Shown: positions 52,681 to 61,588 of the stretch, one piece after another
Layout: every line of letters starts with the position of its first letter
How positions within the stretch are numbered: the first letter of the stretch is position 1
Assembly (NCBI GenBank): GCA_001898935.1
Contig: MKVT01000008.1
Span: 248,001-312,000 of the forward strand
Source: Paludibacter sp. 47-17
GTDB taxonomy: Bacteria > Bacteroidota > Bacteroidia > Bacteroidales > Paludibacteraceae
Length of the DNA: 64,000 bases
Direction: 5' to 3'
Program-made: the position numbers and the translations under genes
The notes under the pieces: model-generated
Told to the model about the DNA's origin: nothing
The model's database searches: none
Seen by the model: the letters and a program-made list of their open reading frames with translations, nothing else

Positions 52681-53914
52681 GATACTGATACATACTATAG
52701 TTTTCAGTCCCGATGGTGTGTCGACAGCTTATATCTACAACGATATTGCACTCCGTTTGCAGCAGGGTGGGCACGAGGTTGTGGTTCTTACCACTACTCC
52801 GCATTTCAATGCTTTGCCCGAGAATCTGCAACGACAGCCCTTGAAATCGAGATGGGGCGGCCTATGGTACGAAAGCAGGTATCACGGTATCCGGGTGATT
52901 CATATTCCCCAGAAAAAGTTTAAAAGTACGCTGTTGCGTATGGTTGGTTTTATGTACTGGCACCTGGTGTCGTTCATATCCGGCCTTTTTATACATCCCC
53001 TCGATTTAATATTATCGCCTTCCCCTCCTTTAACACTGGGAGTGGTGAATATCCTGCTCGGCAAACTCAAAGCCGCCAAAGTGGTCTATAATGTTCAGGA
53101 AATTTATCCCGACTTGCTGATTGCCGATGGCGGTTTGAAAGCTCCGCTCATTATCAATGTGTTGAAGAGAATGGAGCGCTTTGTTTATCGCTATTCCGAT
53201 GCGGTAACCACCATCGACGAGGTTTTTTATACAACCATAGCCGGCCGTTTCCGCGATCCCAATCGGTTGACCATCATTCCCAATTTTGTCGATACCCGCT
53301 TGTACACGGCCGACACGGCCGATCAGCTGGATCCGGCAATTTTCGAGCCGACCGGCGAACTGAAAGTAATGTATGCCGGTAATATCGGCAATGCACAGGA
53401 CTGGGATACTTTTATCGCATTAGCAGCAGAGCTCAAAGGCCAGCCGATTCGCTTCTTCGTGATTGGCGAAGGGGTGGACAGGGATGATCTGGAAAAGGAA
53501 ATAGAGCGCTTGCAACTAGCCAACGTGAAGCTGATCCCTTACCAGCCACGTGAAAAAATGCCCTCACTGATTGCCTATGCCGATTTGCATTTTATTTTTA
53601 TGGCCGCTCAGGTCGAAGGTCACGGATTTCCTTCGAAGGTGTATACGCTGATGGCCTGTTCGAAACCGATGCTGGTATGTTCGGGCAAAAATACTCCGAT
53701 TGTCAATTTCTTACAGGATAAGGATTGTGCATGGATTGTATCGGAACATGAATCGATAAAAAAGGTGCAACAACTCCGGGAAATATTGTTGACCATGGAT
53801 AGAGCCCAGCTGGTCGATAAGGGAAAACACGGGCGCAGGGTGGTAGAACAAAGTTACACCCGGGAGATTATAACCGAAAAATACCTGAATCTGGTGAATC
53901 AACTTACCAAATGA
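52673..53914 (+). CDS. Glycosyltransferase, WbuB-like (GT4)
   Basis: A 413-residue GT-B enzyme. The N-terminal half reads HTIVFSPDGVSTAYIYNDIA, LILSPSPPLTLGVVNILLGK and YNVQEIYPDLLIADGG, features of the WbuB group that in E. coli follows fnlABC and transfers L-FucNAc or L-FucNAm. The C-terminal half has MYAGNIGNAQDWDTF and GHGFPSKVYTLMACSKPML, matching the donor-binding region. The 8-base overlap with fnlC and the synteny make it the best candidate for the L-FucNAc/FucNAm transferase. Donor identity is inference. Confidence 0.82.
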   Translation: MSKILIHTIVFSPDGVSTAYIYNDIALRLQQGGHEVVVLTTTPHFNALPENLQRQPLKSRWGGLWYESRYHGIRVIHIPQKKFKSTLLRMVGFMYWHLVSFISGLFIHPLDLILSPSPPLTLGVVNILLGKLKAAKVVYNVQEIYPDLLIADGGLKAPLIINVLKRMERFVYRYSDAVTTIDEVFYTTIAGRFRDPNRLTIIPNFVDTRLYTADTADQLDPAIFEPTGELKVMYAGNIGNAQDWDTFIALAAELKGQPIRFFVIGEGVDRDDLEKEIERLQLANVKLIPYQPREKMPSLIAYADLHFIFMAAQVEGHGFPSKVYTLMACSKPMLVCSGKNTPIVNFLQDKDCAWIVSEHESIKKVQQLREILLTMDRAQLVDKGKHGRRVVEQSYTREIITEKYLNLVNQLTK

Positions 53915-53927
53915 AGCAGTAAAAAGC

Positions 53928-54890
53928 ATGAATACTCCATTGAACCATAAGTCGATATTGATTACAGGAATTCAGGGTTTCGTAGGACGTAATCTGGTGG
54001 AAAGCCTGAGGTCCGATTACCGGATTTATGGCCTGGATATCCGCCGGGATGCAATCGAAGGGGTGGTGGCAATTTTTCTGTGGGACGAATTGGATCAACT
54101 CCCCGAAGTATACGCCGTCATCCACCTTGCCGGTATAGCCCACGATTTAAAACAAAAGTCGAAATGGGATCTTTATTTTAAGGTGAATACCGGTTTGACC
54201 CGCATTATTTATGATTGGTACCGGGAACACAATGTAGCCAGATTCATCTTTTTCAGTTCGGTGAAAGCTGCTGCCGATAATGCCGGCGATCATGAGCTCG
54301 TCGAGTCGGTGGTGCCCCGCCCCATAGGACCGTATGGAGAGAGCAAACTGGCTGCCGAAGAATACATTTTATCCAATCCGGTTACTGAGGCGCAGGCGCC
54401 GGTGAAAAAATATTATATCCTTCGCCCCGCAATGATCCATGGTCCCGGCAACAAAGGGAACCTGAATTTGTTATATAAGTTGGTTAAGACAGGAATTCCC
54501 TGGCCTTTAGGACTGTTTCATAACCAACGTTCTTTTTGTTCGATCGACAACGTTGTGTTTTTATTGCGTCAGCTGCTGAATGGAGCTGTCGAGTCGGGTG
54601 TGTATCATTTAGCCGACGACGAACGCTTGTCGACCAACGAGCTGGTGGTGCTTATCGCCAGAGCTTTGGGACGGCGTTCGAATGTTTGGTCGGTACCGGT
54701 TGCGCTGGTGAATGCGGTGGCTCGTGCGGGTACTTTCTTACATCTTCCATTCAACGACGAGCGCTTAAAAAAACTGACGGAGAATTATATGGTTTCCAAT
54801 GTGAAAGTAAAGACTGCATTAAAGGTTGACAAATTGCCAGTTACCGCTCAGGACGGGATCTTTAAAACAATTAAAAGTTTTACGAAATGA
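53928..54890 (+). CDS. NAD-dependent sugar epimerase/reductase (WbpV-like)
   Basis: A 320-residue extended SDR. Cofactor loop: GIQGFVG (G14, G17, G20); catalytic pair Y136 and K140 in GPYGESK; also FFSSVKAAADNAG. It is similar in form to WbpV and to WecA-partnered 4-reductases that reduce UDP-4-keto-6-deoxy-GlcNAc to UDP-QuiNAc or UDP-D-FucNAc; a UDP-GlcNAc 4-epimerase is the alternative. It overlaps the initiating-transferase gene by 4 bases (ATGA), as wbpV precedes wbpL in P. aeruginosa. This suggests it makes the first sugar of the repeat. Confidence 0.8.
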   Translation: MNTPLNHKSILITGIQGFVGRNLVESLRSDYRIYGLDIRRDAIEGVVAIFLWDELDQLPEVYAVIHLAGIAHDLKQKSKWDLYFKVNTGLTRIIYDWYREHNVARFIFFSSVKAAADNAGDHELVESVVPRPIGPYGESKLAAEEYILSNPVTEAQAPVKKYYILRPAMIHGPGNKGNLNLLYKLVKTGIPWPLGLFHNQRSFCSIDNVVFLLRQLLNGAVESGVYHLADDERLSTNELVVLIARALGRRSNVWSVPVALVNAVARAGTFLHLPFNDERLKKLTENYMVSNVKVKTALKVDKLPVTAQDGIFKTIKSFTK

Positions 54891-55843
54891 TTCATGTTTT
54901 ACTTTTTGTTATCGTATTTGTTTTAGAAGTTCTATATTTTAAACTTGCAAGGCGTTTTAATATAATTGACAAGCCCAATGCAAGGAGCTCGCACCATAAA
55001 CCAACATTATTGGGTGGAGGGATTATTTTCGTAGTTGCATTACTCTTATATTCGTTGTTTTTCGGTTTCAATTATCCCTGGTTACTGCCGGGCGCATTTT
55101 TACTGGCCACAGTAAGTTATATCGACGATTTAAAACCGCAGTCGCCCAAATTAAGGCTGCTTGTTCAGTTGGGTTCTCTCTTGCTGATGTTTGCCGAATT
55201 AGGCATGTATTCCTATCCGCTACATTGGATCGTAATAGCGCTTACGGTTGCAACCGGTGTATTGAATGCCTATAATTTCATGGACGGAATCAATGGAATG
55301 TTGGGCATGACCAGCCTGGTGGTATTGGGAGGCCTTATTTACATTAACGCGAACGTGGTTGTCTTTACCGATGCCAATCTGCTCTACCTGTTACTGATGT
55401 CGGTGGTGGTGTTCAACTTTTTCAACTTCAGAACCAAAGCCAAGTGTTTTGCCGGCGATGTAGGTGCTTTTACGATGGGTTTCATGTTGGTGTATTTCAT
55501 TATGAAATTGATTCTCATAACCGGTAATTTTGCATGGATTGCCATGCTTGCGATGTACGGAGTCGATACGATATTAACCATTATTCATCGAATATTCCTG
55601 GGTGAGAATCTTACTCAGCCGCATCGTAAACACCTGTTTCAATTGCTTGCCAATGAACTGCAGTTTTCGCATTTGCTTATTTCTGTCGTTTATGCCCTTC
55701 TTCAGCTTCTGGTGATCGCGGGACTTATTATAGCGCAGTCGCATGCCTATATGGTGGCAATGCTGTCGATCTTGTTGATTGCGGCATGTTATATTGTGAT
55801 CAAACAGAGGTATTATTACTTGCACGAACAAAAAACCGTATAA
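54887..55843 (+). CDS. Initiating sugar-phosphate transferase to undecaprenyl phosphate (WbpL/WecA/MraY family)
   Basis: A 318-residue membrane protein with 10-11 helices. Conserved cytoplasmic motifs of the polyprenyl-phosphate N-acetylhexosamine-1-phosphate transferase family are present: ARSSHHKPTLLGGGI, VSYIDDLKPQSPK with the Asp pair, NFMDGINGM, NFRTKAKCFAGDVGAF and RIFLGENLTQPHRKHLFQ with the His-rich loop. It should start repeat-unit assembly by moving a HexNAc-1-phosphate to the lipid carrier recycled by UppP. By its partner, the sugar is probably QuiNAc or D-FucNAc; GlcNAc is possible. It is followed by WbuC after 3 bases. Confidence 0.9.
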   Translation: MIHVLLFVIVFVLEVLYFKLARRFNIIDKPNARSSHHKPTLLGGGIIFVVALLLYSLFFGFNYPWLLPGAFLLATVSYIDDLKPQSPKLRLLVQLGSLLLMFAELGMYSYPLHWIVIALTVATGVLNAYNFMDGINGMLGMTSLVVLGGLIYINANVVVFTDANLLYLLLMSVVVFNFFNFRTKAKCFAGDVGAFTMGFMLVYFIMKLILITGNFAWIAMLAMYGVDTILTIIHRIFLGENLTQPHRKHLFQLLANELQFSHLLISVVYALLQLLVIAGLIIAQSHAYMVAMLSILLIAACYIVIKQRYYYLHEQKTV

Positions 55844-55846
55844 ATT

Positions 55847-56245
55847 ATGATCCTGCTTGACGATGAATTATTAAACGAACTTACCGCACAGGCGTCGGTA
55901 AATCAACGTCTCCGAATCAATTACAATCTGCACGATTCGCTCGAAGCCCCTGTACAGCGTTTACTGAATGCGATGGAACCCGGAACCGTATTGCCGGTGC
56001 ACCGGCATATCGATACCGCTGAAACTTACCTGATACTGAGGGGCAGACTTAAAGTCCTCATGTACTCGGATTCAGGAGTGTTAACCTCTGTGCATGAGCT
56101 GAATCCGCTTCAGGGCGTTTACGGTATTAACGTTCCTGCCGGACAATGGCATACCGTAGAGGTATTGGAAAAGGGGACGGTCATTTTTGAGGTAAAAGAA
56201 GGTCCTTACCGCCCCCTCTCCGAAGAGCATATACTTACAGTCTAG
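55847..56245 (+). CDS. wbuC: WbuC family cupin-fold metalloprotein
   Basis: A 132-residue single-domain cupin. Metal ligands are visible in PVHRHIDTAETYLILRG (two His, Glu) and in NVPAGQWHTVEVLE (His). This is the WbuC family, found in O-antigen and capsule loci near fnlABC and wbuB; its reaction is not established. Presence at the end of this locus strengthens the link to E. coli FucNAc/FucNAm-type clusters. It is the last plus-strand gene of the locus, and its stop codon shares the palindrome CTAG with the opposing protease gene. Confidence 0.88.
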   Translation: MILLDDELLNELTAQASVNQRLRINYNLHDSLEAPVQRLLNAMEPGTVLPVHRHIDTAETYLILRGRLKVLMYSDSGVLTSVHELNPLQGVYGINVPAGQWHTVEVLEKGTVIFEVKEGPYRPLSEEHILTV

Positions 56246-59118
56246 AATACGATTTTCAGCGCACCTTTGGCCGATTGTACAATGTAAAATCGTCCCTTCT
56301 GCAGGTGTTGTAAAGGTACTACATTGCTGTTTACAACCATGCTGTCGATCAACCGGCCGTCGGGACTGAAAATCCGGATTGTGTCGCCCAGAAGTTGTTG
56401 ATTTTCGATTGCCAGTTGAATAATCCCCGATTTGTCCTTGTAAATGCTGAATCCAACGTCGGGGCGGCTATATTTCACAATGGTAGTATTATTGTTGACT
56501 ACTTCGACCGTGTTCGAAAAGGCAGTTACGTTTTCATATTTCACTTCGTTGGTTGGATACAATGTACGATCGCTGGCTTTCACTTTATAAAAGTAGCGCT
56601 GCGTTGGAACCAGGTCTTTGACTGTAAAGGTAGTGTCGGTTATCCAATGGTTGAAGTATAAGTATTGTAACTGTTGATTGAAACTTACCCCCACATCATC
56701 GATAGCAACCGATGAGGTGCCTTTGGTAAATTGCAGCCTGAATTTTCGCAGGGCGGGGTTATTGACCGGGTATGTCATCCGGTTGCGTAATGTATTACCT
56801 ATGCTCAGGTTGCCCAGGGTGGTCCAGGTTGTTCCGTCCGATGCTTCGATTTGTAAGTTTCCCTCCATTTCTCCGATCGAGCGGATGTAGAAAAAGAAGG
56901 TATCCACGGCAATCGGGTAAGTTGCGGTCTCCAGGTAATCGCCGGTGACCTTCAACTCCAGCGCCGGCGGATTCATACCCGAAAATGTAGCCGATGTAAT
57001 TAAAGATAAGGATGAGGCCGACCAATCGGCCGGTAAGCTGAGGCCATCGTCGAATCCTTCGCTCAAACTTGTTTTACCGTCGGAAGTGCTGAAAACGGTT
57101 AAGTAATATCCCGATGCATCAAATACGGAGTTCCAGCTGGCCTCGAATCCTTCGAGCGTAGTGAAGGCGGAATGGTTGGCAACGGGCGGTACGACGTAAA
57201 CGGGGCGCGACGATTTTCCGGATAGAATCGTTTGCCGGATATCGGCTCCTTCGGACCGGGCAATCAGGAATTCGTAATGTACTTCGGTGTACGAAGGCTC
57301 GGTAGGATTGTAACGAACCAGGATGGATGTCGTATCTATTTTACCCTGTTCGGGCATAAGCTGAATCTTCTTCGACCAGGTTCCTGCGGGGTTGTTTTTC
57401 AACCGCAATTCGAAATGTTCGCCCTGGAAAAAGGTAATGGTGAGCGTGTCGGTGAGAAATACACCCGATACTTTGAATTCTTGTTCGGGTGGAGTTTGTC
57501 CGAGTACGGTAGTATACAATTGCAGCAGATCCTGATTGGAATGAATGGTCGGAGGATTGCCGCCGCCCATGAAACGGAACGACACCGAATTGTTTTCTTC
57601 TTTGATATGGGTGATTGGTTTTGCCATGTCCATTCCCGAACGGAGCTTGGGAGAAAAGGACGTAACATTGTTTGCTCCGGGAAACGGATCTCCGGGCAAC
57701 GTACTCGAAGAGGCAATTCCATCGGCCTCGATAATGTCGACTCCCATCAAACTCGCATTGTTGTTGGGGCTGTTCGACCACCAGTCGTTTCTATTGTACA
57801 CAATACGGGTTGCCAGCATCCCGCTGTTAGGTAAAAAGGCATCCCAACCAGTGCGCGCCCGGTATTCCAACAGGATGAATTCGGTAGGATTCGGATTGGC
57901 TCCATTCAGGTTGTGATTGTTGGTCGAAGTGAGGAGATAAGCCGAATTACTGGTCTTAATATCCGTTATAACCACATCCTGAGGCGATTTAAGGATGGTG
58001 GGGGTAAGCCATCCCACATAAAACCGGTCGTAGGCCGAATAAGTCGGAGGGGTGCGCCCCAGGTTCAGGTATGCTCCTGCATCCATAATATTCCAGTAGG
58101 AGAGGGTGTGATGCGTTGCATTGTTGGTGGCATAATAGTCGACCAAACCATATACATGGCCGAATTCGTGTGCAAATGTACCGATTCCACACATATTGCT
58201 TCCCGAACTCGAACGCAATTCGGATGTACAGGCATAGCCGAGAACTTGTTTGCCATTGAGCGTCAGATTGGTGTTCAGTTGCCAGCGGTGAGGCCAAACC
58301 GATTCTTTCGGTCCGCCTTCGGCTTCGTTGTGGCCGGCATAATACACGAATACATTGTCGACTACTCCATCGTTGTCGGTATCATACACCGAAAAGTCGA
58401 CACCGGCGGCAGCAGCGGCTTTACAGGCATCCACGATCATTTCGCGCGGACGTTGGTCGTCGTCGCCGCTGGTATTTCCCCCATAATAGGCTCTGTTGTT
58501 GGGAAGCGTATAAGGCCCGACCACTACAAATTCGGGAGATGTAGCGCCAAAAGAAGCTGCTTTGAAATAATCGCGCGCCGATCCCGTGCCTCCGTTGGCC
58601 GAATATCCTTCCTGATTCAATAAATTGGTAAAAGCCTGATTGGGATTGGGGGTTACAAATGAAACATCCGAATAATTCACCAAAATAACCAGGGACTTCG
58701 GCGAACCGTTGGCCGGGTAGGTTCTCATCGGCCGGTTGTCGGTCGCGGTTTCCTTTGCCGCCCTGCGAATACGGTAGTGTTGCTGCAAATCGGGATTAAC
58801 CTGTAAGCGGGCAGTGAGTTGTTTTTCTTCCCCTGTCCGCTCGGCTTTGGGGCGTACCCGTACCGATGTAGGCAGCTGGACCCCTTGGGCGGTGATGTCG
58901 ACATAAGTGAAAAATCCTTGTTCATTTTCACGGATCAGAAATCCGTCTTCGCTTAGGGTGTAGTTGAAAAATTCATCGCCGCGTAAAAATATTGTCAGTT
59001 TGCTGCCGTCGGGCAACGTACGTTCGATAGGAAAAGGAGTAGCAGGTACTGCCAGCAAAGCAGCAGTGAAAACAGATAAAAACAGGGTTGTTAAAAAAAA
59101 GAATGATGTTCTTTTCAT
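56242..59118 (-). CDS. Secreted M6-family metalloprotease with T9SS-like C-terminal domain
   Basis: A 958-residue exported protease. A signal peptide (FFLTTLFLSVFTAALLAVPA) is followed by a propeptide of about 130 residues. The M6 catalytic domain has the zinc site HEFGHVYGLVD: H317, E318, H321, with D327 as the likely third ligand region, plus VFVYYAGHNEAEGG and YWNIMDAG. Beta-sandwich and fibronectin-type regions follow, and the last 75 residues (FSIYKDKSGIIQLAIEN to GALKIVF) resemble type A sorting domains of the type IX secretion system. Surface or secreted proteolysis is expected. Immune inhibitor A-type peptidases are relatives; the target is unknown. It is a single gene with its own promoter. 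Confidence 0.88.
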   Translation of the reverse strand: MKRTSFFFLTTLFLSVFTAALLAVPATPFPIERTLPDGSKLTIFLRGDEFFNYTLSEDGFLIRENEQGFFTYVDITAQGVQLPTSVRVRPKAERTGEEKQLTARLQVNPDLQQHYRIRRAAKETATDNRPMRTYPANGSPKSLVILVNYSDVSFVTPNPNQAFTNLLNQEGYSANGGTGSARDYFKAASFGATSPEFVVVGPYTLPNNRAYYGGNTSGDDDQRPREMIVDACKAAAAAGVDFSVYDTDNDGVVDNVFVYYAGHNEAEGGPKESVWPHRWQLNTNLTLNGKQVLGYACTSELRSSSGSNMCGIGTFAHEFGHVYGLVDYYATNNATHHTLSYWNIMDAGAYLNLGRTPPTYSAYDRFYVGWLTPTILKSPQDVVITDIKTSNSAYLLTSTNNHNLNGANPNPTEFILLEYRARTGWDAFLPNSGMLATRIVYNRNDWWSNSPNNNASLMGVDIIEADGIASSSTLPGDPFPGANNVTSFSPKLRSGMDMAKPITHIKEENNSVSFRFMGGGNPPTIHSNQDLLQLYTTVLGQTPPEQEFKVSGVFLTDTLTITFFQGEHFELRLKNNPAGTWSKKIQLMPEQGKIDTTSILVRYNPTEPSYTEVHYEFLIARSEGADIRQTILSGKSSRPVYVVPPVANHSAFTTLEGFEASWNSVFDASGYYLTVFSTSDGKTSLSEGFDDGLSLPADWSASSLSLITSATFSGMNPPALELKVTGDYLETATYPIAVDTFFFYIRSIGEMEGNLQIEASDGTTWTTLGNLSIGNTLRNRMTYPVNNPALRKFRLQFTKGTSSVAIDDVGVSFNQQLQYLYFNHWITDTTFTVKDLVPTQRYFYKVKASDRTLYPTNEVKYENVTAFSNTVEVVNNNTTIVKYSRPDVGFSIYKDKSGIIQLAIENQQLLGDTIRIFSPDGRLIDSMVVNSNVVPLQHLQKGRFYIVQSAKGALKIVF

Positions 59119-59182
59119 ACTGTAAACGGTTGTTATAGTTACTAATCTACAATAAATGAAGTTTGTTAACGGGTTGTTGGTG

Positions 59183-59190
59183 CAAATATA
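59183..59190 (-). promoter_or_regulatory. Promoter -7 element of the M6 protease gene
   Basis: TATATTTG on the minus strand, 65 bases before the start codon at 59118 and just after the stop of the upstream glycosyltransferase gene. Confidence 0.65.
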
Positions 59191-59196
59191 ATTGAT

Positions 59197-60282
59197 TTAA
59201 ATGAGTTTAAATAAAAGTTCCTCCTCTTTTTCCCAACAAAAATTTTCGGAAACAGTTGAAAAATGAGCAGTGGGAAATTCCCGGTTCAACATAGAATTAA
59301 GGGTGGCAGCCAGGCCTTCAGGACTATAATCGGAAGTCAGCACTCCTGTATTATAGGTTTCGACGATCTTTTTAATTTCGGGAAACGGACTCGAGAGTAC
59401 GGGAACTCCTGCGTGCATGTAATCAAAAATACGGTTGGGCAATGCGTAGTAATAACTCAGACCTTTGTTTTCCAGCAAGCATAACCCTATATGGGCCGAA
59501 GCGGTATAGCGATGTAGTTCCCGGGCCGGTACTTTGCCGTGAAATATTACTTTTTCGTTTAATCCGAGTTCGGCAGTGCGTTTTTTGAGTAAATGGCCGA
59601 TGTCGCCGTCTCCTATTATATACAGCACTGCATTGTTGACCAGAGGCATCGCTTCAATGACCCACTCCAGTCCCCTGCCCGTGTTCAATGCTCCCTGATA
59701 GAGTATTATTTTTTTTCCGGGGGGCACGGGTAGGGCTATTTTGTCGGTCGATGTTCTCAAATAGGGTACATTCCGTACGACCTGCATGGTGATGCCGTAG
59801 CGGTTGCGGTAGTATTCGGCAATGGAGTCGCAAACGGTAACACTTTTCGTAAGTCGCGGAACGATACGATCTTCCAATTTCTGCCATACGCTTTTCACAA
59901 AAGGCCGGTCGTGAAGTTCGGGCACTTCCGGAAACAGTTCATGGGCATCGAAAATGAGTTGTTTCCGGCGAATGCGCGATGCCAGGTAACCGGCGGCTAA
60001 GGTGTCGGTGTCGTTAGCATATACCGTGTCGTAGCGCCCGGTGAGGAGTTGAAGGAAAAGCCTGAAATTGTATTCGGCATAAAAAAGAGCGCCGGTATTG
60101 AATAGCAATCGCATCCTGAGGTGTCTGAAGCTGGTATGGACCGGTTGGCTGGCGGGCAGCAAACGGCCGATGAGATATACGTCCCATCCTTTCCGGTGAA
60201 AGCTTCCGGCAATCTTCAACACGCGCTGGTCGGTAGTGAGATCGCTGGTGACGGCAATATAGATCCGCTGTTTACTTGTCAT
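59197..60282 (-). CDS. Glycosyltransferase family 4 protein
   Basis: A 361-residue GT-B enzyme. The N-terminus IYIAVTSDLTTDQRVLKIAG contains the D-Q-R-V phrase common in Bacteroidota GT4 proteins; the linker domain has VYANDTDTLAAGYLASRIRR and FDAHELFPEVPEL. The C-terminal half has ILYQGALNTGRGLEWVIEAM and LPNRIFDYMHAGVPVLSSPF, the donor site. Its start overlaps the deacetylase-like gene by 11 bases. It may serve the nearby polysaccharide or another glycan. Substrate unknown. Confidence 0.85.
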   Translation of the reverse strand: MTSKQRIYIAVTSDLTTDQRVLKIAGSFHRKGWDVYLIGRLLPASQPVHTSFRHLRMRLLFNTGALFYAEYNFRLFLQLLTGRYDTVYANDTDTLAAGYLASRIRRKQLIFDAHELFPEVPELHDRPFVKSVWQKLEDRIVPRLTKSVTVCDSIAEYYRNRYGITMQVVRNVPYLRTSTDKIALPVPPGKKIILYQGALNTGRGLEWVIEAMPLVNNAVLYIIGDGDIGHLLKKRTAELGLNEKVIFHGKVPARELHRYTASAHIGLCLLENKGLSYYYALPNRIFDYMHAGVPVLSSPFPEIKKIVETYNTGVLTSDYSPEGLAATLNSMLNREFPTAHFSTVSENFCWEKEEELLFKLI

Positions 60283-61582
60283 GGATAAAATTCAACAAAT
60301 CCCTGTAGAGGTCGCGATGGTACAGACTTGCATTTTTTTCCACCGTATTGTTATGCCACAACAAGCTGATTTCGCCGTTGAAGCGCGCCACGGTTTCAAC
60401 AAGGCTCATGCAATATTGGAGTGCATCGTGAGCATTCATAAACATATAGCGTTTTTCGCTGAGCGTTACATCCATTATTGCCAGCGAATGCAGCCTGAGC
60501 GGCGTTAGTTTGCGTGTGTGCGGATCGATCCATTGTACCGGCCGGCAGGTTCCCAGTCTGAAACCAGCAATGTCGGCATACCCCATGCTGAAGTCGTCGG
60601 TAATACCTGCCGCAACGAGCGCCTGCATATCGGCCGGTTCCCGGTTGTTGAGAAAGTGATTGCGATTATAGCTGATTTCGCTTTCGGTGAAAGCTTCCAG
60701 CAAGCGTTTTTCGTGTTCGACCAAACGGGGACGAATACCTGCTTCATAACTGGTATGCAAACCGATCGAAACTTTTTTACGCCTGGTATATTTCAGCAGT
60801 AGTTTATAGTCGGGATGCGCCAGGTTGGAAACCGGTTTATCTTCTTTTTTCCGGCCGCCTCCCGAACGTATGAACGTAATGATCTCGCACCTGTCCTTCC
60901 CTAGTTTCTGCTGAAGTTCGGTATCGAGTTTGTACAAGTAGGGGAAAGTGTACCAGGGGTCGAAAATCACTCCGCCAAAATAGCTTTTCAGAGCTAGCTT
61001 GCGTTCGTTCTTGCGTTTTATACCCCGGAGCAAACCTCCGAGCATACCCCGGGTGCGCCGGTAATGGGCCAGTTGATCGACATCGTGGGTAAGGTATACT
61101 TTGCGGATTTCGCTGGGAGGGTCTGCCACCTCAATTCCCTGAGAGCGCATCACCTGCCGGAGTTGCGCTCCCCATTCCTCTATGATGGGGCGATCGATAA
61201 ATCCCGCCTTATACGGGAGCGATTCTCTGCCGGGAAACCGGCCATGGGAGTCGCGGACTTTAGGGCGAACCATTTCCTCGTATCGTGAAATGAGAAAATA
61301 GGTTCCCGCTACCAAATCGGCATGTAAAATCAAGGTTTCGCCTTGCATACTTGTCGTCCCCTGTCCGAAAAGGATGGGGACGTCCTCCCACAACTTCAAG
61401 GGCAGCTGGGGCAACGATTGGTTGGTGCCGTACGTACCTTCGTCGAAAAACCCGGAAGGTTGAATGACGATGCGGTAGTTGGCCATTTGTTCGGGATCGC
61501 TGGTATAACCGATTTTCTCCCAGGTGTTTTCCTGGTTGTCGCCCGTCAGTAGCCTGATAATATAGCGGATTACTTCAGTCAT
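60272..61582 (-). CDS. Polysaccharide deacetylase-like protein with DUF7033-type N-terminus
   Basis: A 436-residue protein. The first 160 residues form a domain seen before deacetylases in Bacteroidota (IVIQPSGFFDEGTYGTNQSL, LPLKLWEDVPILFG, LVAGTYFLISRYEEM). From about residue 170 a NodB-like fold begins: YLTHDVDQLAHYRR with the metal-binding Asp residues, SIGLHTSYEAG with His, and SYNRNHFLN. No signal peptide is seen, so it may act in the cytoplasm or at the membrane. Removal of N- or O-acyl groups from a glycan is suggested but not shown. It lies 6 bases after uvrA and overlaps the glycosyltransferase gene. Confidence 0.78.
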   Translation of the reverse strand: MTEVIRYIIRLLTGDNQENTWEKIGYTSDPEQMANYRIVIQPSGFFDEGTYGTNQSLPQLPLKLWEDVPILFGQGTTSMQGETLILHADLVAGTYFLISRYEEMVRPKVRDSHGRFPGRESLPYKAGFIDRPIIEEWGAQLRQVMRSQGIEVADPPSEIRKVYLTHDVDQLAHYRRTRGMLGGLLRGIKRKNERKLALKSYFGGVIFDPWYTFPYLYKLDTELQQKLGKDRCEIITFIRSGGGRKKEDKPVSNLAHPDYKLLLKYTRRKKVSIGLHTSYEAGIRPRLVEHEKRLLEAFTESEISYNRNHFLNNREPADMQALVAAGITDDFSMGYADIAGFRLGTCRPVQWIDPHTRKLTPLRLHSLAIMDVTLSEKRYMFMNAHDALQYCMSLVETVARFNGEISLLWHNNTVEKNASLYHRDLYRDLLNFIHDK

Positions 61583-61588
61583 AAATTA

